From the NCBI GenBank assembly GCA_019915015.1, contig JAHBBC010000023.1, positions 1-64,000 on the forward strand: a DNA stretch of 64,000 bases. The letters are read 5' to 3'. Source of the stretch: Auriscalpium vulgare. Taxonomy: Eukaryota > Basidiomycota > Agaricomycetes > Russulales > Auriscalpiaceae. A program made the position numbers and the translations under genes. The notes under the pieces were generated by a model. The model was given only the letters and a program-made list of their open reading frames with translations, ran no database searches and had not been told where the DNA came from. This document shows, in pieces, positions 22,677 to 32,500 of this stretch (the stretch's first letter is position 1; each line of letters starts with the position of its first letter).

Positions 22677-25600
22677 CTAGTCACTAGAATCACTAGATGA
22701 AGAACTAGATGAATCCTCCAGAGTGGCTTCAACCATGCGTCGAAGTCTTTTGACGTCTCGGGCAATGTAAGGGATTACACGAGCAGCTCCTGCCTTGATG
22801 CGAGAGAATGCGCCATCCAGTTCCTGGAGAATATACGTGCCTGCCTGCGTCCGACGATGCACCATGTATGGGCCTAGATAGCGCGGTTTTGCCTTTTTGT
22901 TAAGCGACTTCTCTATCTCTGAGTTCCGCAAGAGCACCAAATCTCCTGGAGCAAACGCTTCGGTGCGAATCCTGGAGTGAAAGCGTCGTTCAAATTTGTC
23001 CTTGGACGTGAAGCGATACTTGGCAAGCATTCTGGCCGCGCGGGCTACATCCTCCGGGCGCTTCTCGAGTTGTCGAATCCGCAAGGCTAGCAGATCGTCC
23101 GAGGAGAGATTTGCACGGAAACCGTCAACCATAAACGTGGCCTCGGTTAAATCGAATGGAAGGACAGGATGAACGCCGTGGAGAAGATAGTATGGAGAGA
23201 AGCCCGTTGAGCGGCTGATCGTAATTTTGTCGGCAAAGAACGCGACGGGGACCTTGCTCGGCCATAAGCCAATCTTGCCCTGGCATGCTTTGACGATTGC
23301 TTCCCGGATGATGAAGTGACCTCTTTCCACCACTCCGTTGGCCTGGGCATTGTATGGCGAGACACGGACATGTGGAATACCCATCCTCTCTAGAAGCAAA
23401 GTGAAAGCTCCTTGAACCTCAGGCCCATTGTCCGTGACGACTCGGCCGACGACGCCGTAGCGGCAATATATCTGTTCCCAGAAGAAGCTAGCCAGTGACT
23501 TGGCATCGGCATGGCGCAACGCCCGTCCTTCTGAAACACGGGACAAATCGTCGCGTGCCGCCACGATGTAGCGGTACCCGCGAACCTTGGGCATGTACAT
23601 GACATCAACATAAATCTTGGTCCAGAGTGTTGCCGGAGTGGATACCGTGATGGGTATGCGTCCCTTCAGTGTTTTGCGAAGTTGGCATTCATGACAAGAC
23701 GCCACGTGGTGACGGACGTCAGCGCCCATGTGTGGCCAGAAGAAGCGCAGTCTAACCATTTCGAATACTGCGCGCTCGCCTCGGTGGCCCAAATCTTCAT
23801 GAGCATTGATCAAGATAGCGCGACGCTGCCCGACGTCAAAGATAACCTTCAGGGGAATCAATTCTCCATTCCGACGGAAGAGAACACCATCTCTGAGCAT
23901 GTACTGTGCCGCTTGTGCGAGAAAACGTTGGATGTCTTTGGGCGTCTCTACGTGCGAAGGGAACTTCGATTTGGCTAGGAAAGTGCCAATCTCGAGCAGA
24001 GCCGTGTCCTGTGACGAGACCGCAATAGTGTTGCTGGCGATAGCAGGAAACACATGAACCAAGTTCGACGAGCGCGGTGGGAAGTTACGGTCACCATCTA
24101 TTGCGTATAAGGCAATATCGTCCAACCAGGAATCATCGTCGGGAACTACCGCTTCGTTCGGAGCAAGTGCCTTGCGGGAGAGTCCGTCGGGCCCCTTGAA
24201 ACGAACACCTGGAACATGCACCAAGGTAAAGTCATACATGAGAATGCCCTGGATCCACCGATTAATGGACGCGCTAGGCTGCAGATCGGGCGCCTTGAGC
24301 ATTCCTTTGATGTACTGGGCGTCGACTTCCACATAGAAACTGGTAACACCGATGATGTGTAAAGCGTAGTGGCGCAACGCTCGGTAGAGACCATAGAGTT
24401 CTAGTTTCGGCTGCGAATATCGGCTCTCGACGTCGCCCATGGGTAACGACCCATATCGTGCAGGACGCCGACGACCTTCTTCGTCTAGCTGAGACAAGAT
24501 GAAACCTGTAGCAATATAACTGGTATCAACCGAGAGGATGACGGGATTGGGAGATGTGTAGTCGATTGCTCGCAGGGCGGGTGATGACGTGATAAGTTTT
24601 TTCAAGCGCTCGAAAGCTTCTTTGCGACGCGCGTCCCATACAAACTCCTCGTCCTTGCGGGTCAACTCCGTCAGGGGTCGCGCTTCCATCGAATAGTTGG
24701 GGATCCAGATTCGCACGGTGCCACATAGACCAAGGAATCCGCGTACTTCCGTTGGGTTCGTGAGGTCTGGCCACGTGAGAATCTTGTCCACCTTCTTATC
24801 GTCTGGAGTCCGTCCTTCGGCGGAGCATGTCTGTCCTAAAATAGACACCTTGGGGGCACAGACCTGCGCCTTGGACGGGTTGAAAGTTCCTCCGGCACAT
24901 TTGATGCGGTGCATGATTCTGTGAACGTCTAGCGCGTGCTCCCAAATGAATCTCCTGATCCCTGGATTCTCCACTAGGGTCTCCGGCTGCCCTGTGGCGT
25001 CTAGATATTGTGATGCGGGACCCCGAATAGCAACGTCGTCAATGAAGATATTTGCCGATTCTGGGATCTCATCTTGGAGAATGAACGCCATGCAGTTCTG
25101 GAACTCTGCAGGAGAGTTGGTGAATCCCATAGGAATCGATGTGATTCGCAGCTGTCCTAGGGGTGTCTGGAAGGCAGTGAGATCACGGGATTTGGGATGT
25201 ATCTTCCTAGCGTCAAAGCCCCAGAATAGATCAAACACGGTACTGCATTGGCGTCCACCAAAAGGTTCTACAAAATCATCGAGCACAGGTGGCAACCCAG
25301 CGTCTTTGATGGTAACCTTGTTCAGCGGCTGTAAATCATGGACGATGCGCAGTTTCCCGTTCTTCTTGACGACGCAAAACCAGCGCGAACGATAACTAGA
25401 CTGGCTTGGTTCGTATACGCCCGCGTGCATCTTTTCGCGTAGCAAGTCGAGGACCTTAATTTTTATCCCAGGAGGGATAGGAATGTTGCGATGCACCCAT
25501 GGCTCGTGTGGAACGGTAGGAATGATGTATGGAGTCATGTAGGAGTCTTTGATGGTTCCGCGTTGATCATCGGCGAAGGCTAGCGCCTGCTCATTCAATA

Positions 25601-25985
25601 CCATGATGTGTTTGAATAGCTTCACTTCCTCCGGTAGCAAGAATCCTTCAGAATTTATCTGTAGTCGCGCCATGCCGTCTTCTGAGATACGTTCGGTTGG
25701 TACGAATTCTGGGGAATGCGGCGATAGTGGTGGCAGCGAGAGAAGTGGGTCCTCGGGTATACGACGTTCCACGCGCGCTTCCTGCGGAAACACGCCCGGT
25801 ATTGGTCGCACCTTCTGATCGACTCGTTTGTATGCCGTGCAAACATCGCCTGAGGGCAACGCAAAATATACTTCCGTGATTCCGGGGTCTGACCAATGTG
25901 TGTCCATGTTTGCATCCTCGTCGGGAAACGAAATGGGAGCAGCGGTGAGAGTTGGCTGGGAAGCCGAGGATGGAGTGCGGGTCAT
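22677..25985 (-). CDS. E2 pol: reverse transcriptase, RNase H, integrase
   Basis: From ATG 25985 the ORF codes 1102 residues. The RT begins near HRNIPIPPGIKIKVLDLLRE, with SSYRSRWFCVVKKNGKLRIV and the active site IFIDDVAIRGP (D316, D317). RNase H follows with ILSVDTSYIATGF. Integrase has an HHCC region (HEDLGHRGERAVFEMVRLRF, CHECQ) and the catalytic stretches YVDVMYMPK, VVTDNGPEVQ and GVVERGHFIIR. The end is acidic and serine-rich. The frame is also open without a stop upstream to 27317, overlapping the end of the gag ORF, so a Gag-Pol fusion by a +1 shift is possible. It stops 59 nt before the 3' LTR. Confidence 0.88.
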   Translation of the reverse strand: MTRTPSSASQPTLTAAPISFPDEDANMDTHWSDPGITEVYFALPSGDVCTAYKRVDQKVRPIPGVFPQEARVERRIPEDPLLSLPPLSPHSPEFVPTERISEDGMARLQINSEGFLLPEEVKLFKHIMVLNEQALAFADDQRGTIKDSYMTPYIIPTVPHEPWVHRNIPIPPGIKIKVLDLLREKMHAGVYEPSQSSYRSRWFCVVKKNGKLRIVHDLQPLNKVTIKDAGLPPVLDDFVEPFGGRQCSTVFDLFWGFDARKIHPKSRDLTAFQTPLGQLRITSIPMGFTNSPAEFQNCMAFILQDEIPESANIFIDDVAIRGPASQYLDATGQPETLVENPGIRRFIWEHALDVHRIMHRIKCAGGTFNPSKAQVCAPKVSILGQTCSAEGRTPDDKKVDKILTWPDLTNPTEVRGFLGLCGTVRIWIPNYSMEARPLTELTRKDEEFVWDARRKEAFERLKKLITSSPALRAIDYTSPNPVILSVDTSYIATGFILSQLDEEGRRRPARYGSLPMGDVESRYSQPKLELYGLYRALRHYALHIIGVTSFYVEVDAQYIKGMLKAPDLQPSASINRWIQGILMYDFTLVHVPGVRFKGPDGLSRKALAPNEAVVPDDDSWLDDIALYAIDGDRNFPPRSSNLVHVFPAIASNTIAVSSQDTALLEIGTFLAKSKFPSHVETPKDIQRFLAQAAQYMLRDGVLFRRNGELIPLKVIFDVGQRRAILINAHEDLGHRGERAVFEMVRLRFFWPHMGADVRHHVASCHECQLRKTLKGRIPITVSTPATLWTKIYVDVMYMPKVRGYRYIVAARDDLSRVSEGRALRHADAKSLASFFWEQIYCRYGVVGRVVTDNGPEVQGAFTLLLERMGIPHVRVSPYNAQANGVVERGHFIIREAIVKACQGKIGLWPSKVPVAFFADKITISRSTGFSPYYLLHGVHPVLPFDLTEATFMVDGFRANLSSDDLLALRIRQLEKRPEDVARAARMLAKYRFTSKDKFERRFHSRIRTEAFAPGDLVLLRNSEIEKSLNKKAKPRYLGPYMVHRRTQAGTYILQELDGAFSRIKAGAARVIPYIARDVKRLRRMVEATLEDSSSSSSSDSSD

Positions 25986-26580
25986 GAATAGGCAAACTGG
26001 AAGTTGACCGGCTGCGTTGAGAGTGTTGCGAGCGAGACGGTCACAGCGGGAGAGAGCAGGAATCGAAACATCGTTATTCGAAACGTGGATGCGAGAGTTA
26101 CGAACAGAACGCATAATCGAAGACTGTTCTTGGCTGGCAGCCCAAGTGGATGGTAAACAAACGGCGAGATCTACGACATCGTGCCAGAGCGAACGCGGCG
26201 AGGGTACCATATCACAGAATGCAAGAAGGGATGACGATAGTAAATGTGGAATGCATGTGTACAGAGACGAGCGACGGCTCGGCGAAATGTCAAGAAAATG
26301 AGTCGAGAGGGGAGGAGATGCACGAAGAACAGCCAGTAGATCATCTGCGAGCCAGGTTTGGATTAGAACTGGAGCGATTGCACGAGCGCGAGATACGCAC
26401 ACGATCAGCTGGCCATCCGCGGGGAACTTGAATAACGAGCCAGGCGCGGGGAACTTGAATAACGAGTGAGCGGGCATAACGGCAACTAGCAGCGCACAAG
26501 CATGGAAAGAAAGACGCGTGACGGAAACGAACTGACAAACAGAGAAATTAGCAGCGAATAGATAGATGGGAATTGCGCCT
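25986..26580 (-). other. Spacer between E2 gag-protease and pol, with repeated motif
   Basis: About 595 bp lie between the gag stop and the pol ATG. The pol frame stays open through all of it. It holds two copies (near 26419 and 26447) of a motif reading GCGGGGAACTTGAATAACGA on the plus strand. A third, shorter copy (CCGCGGGGAACTTGAAT) touches the 3' LTR at 22619. In the pol frame the pair reads as a repeated SLFKFPA. Confidence 0.6.
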
Positions 26581-29500
26581 TCAAGCAGCGCCGCGCTCCT
26601 GCCAGACCATGGGTCGCTCCTGCCAGATCTCGAAATTGAGATTGCGAGCAAGTCGTTCCGTCCCGTTGACCGCTTCATCGTAATCGCGAAACAGGTCGGG
26701 GAACGCCGGCCCATCGAGTACTCCGCACCCAACAAGTGCCGAAATGAGAACGTCGTCGCCGTAACGAAAGCGAAGGAAGTAGTTGAGGAGTGTCGCAATG
26801 TCGGGGCTGTTGCGGGCGCGAAATAGGCTGATGGTCGTCTCGAGGAGAACGGCCTCGGACCCGCGAAACAACGGGTTGCGATACATCGGCGCGATGAACG
26901 CGGCAGGTAGACGTCCAGCGGCAACGGGGACACGAGTAAGCTCCTGCAAAACAGAGGTAAGGCGGCAGGTGATGGCATCGAGACGACCCATGGCATAGTT
27001 GCCCTCCTCAATCGTCTTGGCACGACGAATGCACGCAATCTCGTACACAGCTTGGCGAACGTGCGAGATAACGGCCCGTGCGCGACTCCGAAAATGACCG
27101 TACACTCCAGTGACCACTTGAACCAGCATGGTGGGGTCGGTGACCTGCGGAAGTGGCGAGTCGGCGACACCTGGAACCGACATGAGTGACGTGTCCGGGC
27201 GGACTGACATGAGCGATGGGTCTGAGCACGGGTCCAGAGGTGCATGGCCTGTCGATTGGGCATCCATGTAAGCGGCAAAGTCGAGGGCGGTGACGTGAAG
27301 CATACCTCCTGGAACAAAGCGCGTAGCCAGTGGATTCAACGTGGACAGCGACGCAGGAGGTGCGGATGAACGCGACGGCGGCTCATGCGTGCGTGATAGC
27401 GGCTCGACTGGGAAACGGGGACCAGGGGAAGCGTCATCTTCGCTCTCGGACTCCTCCTTCACGGTCACTTGGCGGGGCCGTAGCAGCCGCGAAAATGGCC
27501 CTTCAGCTGCGGCCGTTGACGTGCCGCGACCTGGTGATACCTGGTGGGCTGATGATGGCCGTCCTCCTGTCCGACGAGCAAACTGTAACCGAGGCTCGCG
27601 AGACGATCGCTTGACAGGGGCAGACCCAGTTGATGCGTTGAATCCAGCGAGCGATCCTGGCGCAGCTCCATATTGTTTTGACCCGGCATAGCCTACAAAG
27701 GCCGGTGGCGAACGAGAGCGAGACCGCGACGACGAGTACGAGCGTGAGCGCTTCGATCCGCGACTGGCGGTTCGTTCACGGGCTTCGCGCTCGTCCTCTA
27801 TCAAATCGCCGTTGTCGGCGTCCATGCCGGGATCCTGGTTGTCGGCAGACTCGTCGTCGTCGCTCATATCGTTGTCAACGTCGAGCCCACCGTCCTCGTT
27901 TGGGCCGTCGTCGTCGTTGTGCCCCTGGTACTCCGGATCGTCCTCTCCGCTACCGTCCTCGTCGCCCTCGCCCTCGTCCATACCCTCATCCTCGTCGGTA
28001 TCCGTCTCTCGCTCGTTCTGTTCGTCCTCCTGTTCGTCATCCTCGCCGCTATCTTCATCGTCTGTTTCCAGTGGCGGTGGTCCTGCGTCCGTCTCCGGCG
28101 TGTTGTCGTCGACGAAGCTGGAGATGGGAGTGACATGACGCGCGCGTGCGAGACGGTCAGGGACTAGCGGGGTCTCAACTGGGCGCCCAAACTGGCTCGT
28201 GGGGGTGAAGTCGATACCGTGGTTGTGACGCCGGATGTACTCGTACCGGCTCCAGAGCAAAGGAGAAGGCGGTGATGTAGGATGAGAAGGAGGCGGCGGT
28301 GCCAGTGAGGCGGGACGTGACGCGTCTAGAACATCGCAGTCTGGATTCTCGCACTCAAAGTGTCGCTGAATAAATTTGAGTCGCCCGTCCGCTCGATTTC
28401 GTGCGAGGATACGCACGTTAAGTTGCGCATCGTTGAGGCCTGCAGCCTCTTGCGCCGGATTCGGCCTCCACGCAGCCGAGAGCGCAGCCAAATCTGAGTC
28501 CGCCGACAGTGTATCAGGCGGGTACCCGTTCAGGCCGCTGTAATCAGAATAAGACCGTTCGCTGTAGGGTTCGCTGTTGAGATGGTGTTCTTCGTCAAGA
28601 AACTCGACGTTCTGCGCGATTGGGTCCAGGGGATGGGGAAGGAGAAGCGCAGGATGGTCAGTGGTAGTCGCATGGGGACCGGGAGACGACGGCTCGGGAT
28701 ACTCAAGGTCCAGCTCGTCCGACATTGGCCAAGTGTCATCCTCAACCGAGACGTTGAGCGGCGCCAGGGCTAAAGAAGGAAGTGGACTTGATGGAGGAAG
28801 GAGATCACTGGCGACAAATTTCATGGCCGCGCGTGCTTCCGTGGACGTGCTGGTACCGGGGACAGTAGCGGGGATAGGGAGATCAACGCTCGTTGTCGCA
28901 GATACATGGCCGATTCCCATAGTAATGGGCGCCGGGGACGGCTCGTTGAACGCGCTTGGAGACCGTTCTTGCTCGGCTGATATCTGTATGACTGGTTCAC
29001 GATCAATGAACCACCATCCGTTGCTAGATACACGTACTCCTCCGCCTAGCGAAATGGACATGTTCTCGGGGTCCGAGTCCGGCGTGTAGCGTGACGTGTC
29101 AATTCCTTGGTCGGCCGCTTGCTTGTCGAGCTGGGCGATCGCTGCCGGCGCGTCCGGTACCGAGAGAAGTCGGCGGCGTTGCATGAGATAGTCGAGATAC
29201 GCATAGTAAGCGTCTAGTTCGCGTGCGGCGGCCTCGTCGCTAGGCGCAGGCGATGTTCGAGGCTCCAGAATACTTTGTAGGTAGCCTTGTATTGCTCGCA
29301 GAGACGGTGGATCGGGTAGGATGTGCTGCTCGATAGCGTGTACGATGGATGGATGATGTTGGCGTGGAAAGATAGCGTCGGGCAGCCCGGCGATCTCGAC
29401 CATCAGTGACTCCTCACTAGCTTCATGCGAGACGACGGCCGCTGTCTCATTCACGTACTGTGCAGTGGCCTGGGCTGCGGCTGCACGACTTTCATCGTCA

Positions 29501-32500
29501 AACTTCTTCTGGGTGTGAACAAACTCCTCGTCGAGCGCCAGGCAGGCAAAGTTATGCATGGACTTGGCGCATTGTATCAGGCGGTCCGCGTCGTCCTGTA
29601 CCCTCTTGGAGGCGTCCAAGACTTCTTTGACCTCCACGCAGCTCAGTCTGATGGTGTCCATGCGTGCGTCTTCGTCTTGTGTCTTCTCGTATAGCTGATT
29701 CATTCGGTTGGTAGTGCGGGTGACAAGATCGGTATATTGTGACTCGTTGATCAGCGGAAGTACAAGCAGGGGATGGGATGCCATGGGCGTAGTGACAGTA
29801 GACAGTGCATCGGTTGTGTGGGAAGGAAGGGGAAGTGAGGACATGATGGGGAGAAGGGACGATACGTCCACGCTGGATGGTCGAGGCGGAGACGTACCCG
29901 TACCATGTGAGACATAGCGCGTAGGAGAATTGCGTCCTGTCGAGCTGGGCGGCGTAGGGGAATGACTTCCGCCCGAATTTCCATTGGGAAGCGGGAGAAG
30001 AGCTGGTGGGGGCGTGTAGTAACTGGATTGGCCATCGTCGGACCCAGTAGGCGACACGGCGCCAGTATGCCAGTCCTCCAAGGGAGTTCGATATACGATC
30101 CTAGCGAAGACATCCGCCACGAGTCCGTCCTCGCGCCGACGGGGTTGTTCAGCGTCTTGAGATCGAGGGTTCGGGCTGTCGTACGCACCAGCGATCACAA
30201 TGTCGCGTACCACGCGACCTTCACCGTCCTCTGAGTACCCTAATTCCACCACCGGTCCTTCGATCTTGACGTGACGACGAGCAGGTCCATTGTGAAGAAT
30301 GTGGTCCACGGAAGCATTGACGCAGTGGTTGAGGTGGTCAAGAGCATCACTGTCGAAGAAGGTGGCGAGTATGATGTCTGGCGTGGGCCAAGGGCCTAGA
30401 GCGGCCCGAGCGGACCGCGCGCTGTCTGCGTGAGTCAAGTCAGGCATAGTCTCTGCTTGCTCCTTCCTCACCTCTCTCTCGTCCTTTTGTACTTCCCCCA
30501 CCTTCGTTCGAGCCATTTCCATCTCATTCCATTCAGCAAACCGCAGCTTCAATCGCTCCAGACACTCACAAGAACCCGAAAGCACCGAGTCGTCAAGATA
30601 ACGGGGTGGTATCTCAAAGTCGGCTAGTGGCTTTGTTAGACCCATAGGGATCGCGGACGGCATTTTGGTGTTCAGGACGGACCTCCATACTGGTGCGTTG
30701 CGCCCTGTGTCGCTGAGGACCCGCGCTGATGCCGTCTTCCCTGTTAATTGAGTGTTGTGATTGCTCGTGCGTCCCCCATATCCAGCGTTGCTCCCGCCGT
30801 CGTTCGACCCATCGAGTGTCTTGTTCTTGCTCATGTACCCCTCCCTCAGGAACTTCACGAATCCACGGGCTCCATGACCGATCATGTGCATGCCGTCGAA
30901 ACAGCGGCACGGAACCGACACCCCCAGAGCCAGTGCGTCGGCGAGCTCGTTGGATCCTGAGCGCATGGAGTTGAATGAGACGGTGTGATCTGGCCCTGCG
31001 GTCAGGACAGAACTCGGGACAGGTGCGTCGTCACCGCTGCGCGCACTGGCTTGCTCTGATCTTGTTGCGGACGCTGGTTTGTTATCGCGCTCGGCTATGC
31101 GCATATCATCAAACATATTGTTGTCGCTCCCACCATCAGTCAAATCCACGTCCTCCAGGTGCGTGTTGCGCATGAGTCCGTCCAGGCTGTCCGCACGATC
31201 CGCCCGTCCACTGAATGTCGGCCATATTACTTTGTCAGGATAGCGATGTCGCTCCGCGGAAGATTCGCCGCCCAATGGCGATAGGTCAAGTTGATCGGGA
31301 GGCCAGAACCCTGCCGTTAGAACAGAGTTCACGACGGGTGCGTTGTCTGTTTTACGGCGACTCGTCCATACTGACCCCGTTCTGTCCGTTTGATCCTCGT
31401 TATTGCGCTTGGCCACCCGCACTTCATACCGCACGCGTCTTGTGTCTCCTGGATCCTTGAAAACCAGGTACGTTCCTCGCGTACGTTCATCTATGCTCAC
31501 ATAATTTTGTAGCTGCCAGGGACGCCCAAGCAGAAGCCGGAACGGAACGTGTTCGGCCACGTACATATCGGCTGGCGCGTCGACCGCACCGAACCGCAAG
31601 TGGACGTCCGTTACGAGCCCCAAGAGCGCGCCATCGCCTCCATTCACGTCGTTCATTCGGGTAGCACGGCGAATATCCACAGGTTTTCCCACAAGATCCT
31701 CCCACACATCGCGCCGGACGATGTTCAACTGCGAGCCTGTGTCCACAATAGCGTCCACATCTTCGCCCTCAATTTGCACGCGGATCTCGATTAATGAGGA
31801 CCTGGCCATGACAGGCCGTGGTGCGAGTGCATGAGCAACGTGTCGTGGAGTACCAGGAATTGCGGCGCGTGCCACAGTAAGTCCGGCCTTCGAGTTCTTC
31901 ATTTTGATACTGTCTGCGAGCAGGTTTGAGAGCTCGCGTGACACGCCCAAGACGTCTCCGAACGCTAGCTGCACAGGGGTGCTCAATACTTGGCCCAAAA
32001 CAGTTTTGGGATCCACGATACGCGAGATTACGGAGGTGCGCGGCGTTGCTTTCGTCACCGCCGTTCTGCGTGTCGCAGATTCCAAAGGCGCGCTAGCAGC
32101 TTCTTCCACGGTACGTTCCTTAATCTTCTGATTTCCTGTTGCACGCGGCCGTGGCTGACTCGTAAGGTCGTTATCTTCTAGGAATTCGTCTTCATGCTGA
32201 GGCGAGAATGTTGGCTGTGTCTCCATCGGTACAACGCGCGTTCGTTCGGTTTCCTCGCGCATTTCCAACGGCTCCAACAATTCCTCCGGTTCCTGTGGGG
32301 CTGGAGAAGGTTCGCTATTCCTTGCGACAGGTTCCTGCGGCGCTGCGACGGGCGCGGGCGCGGGCGGTGCAGTGTGCGTGGGCAGCGCGGGCACGTACTG
32401 CTCTGTGCTCTCTAGCGCCTCTTTCACGGCAGATGTCTGACGTGTGACGTTCCCTCCCTTCTTGCGCGGGTGCACAGGCTTTTCACCTGGGATTTTCGGT

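Noticed and set aside
25986..27317. N-terminal 444 codons of the long minus-strand frame that contains E2 pol
   Set aside because: Most of it overlaps gag in another frame and its composition is unlike a protein domain; I placed the start at ATG 25985 and mention the open frame only for a possible frameshift.
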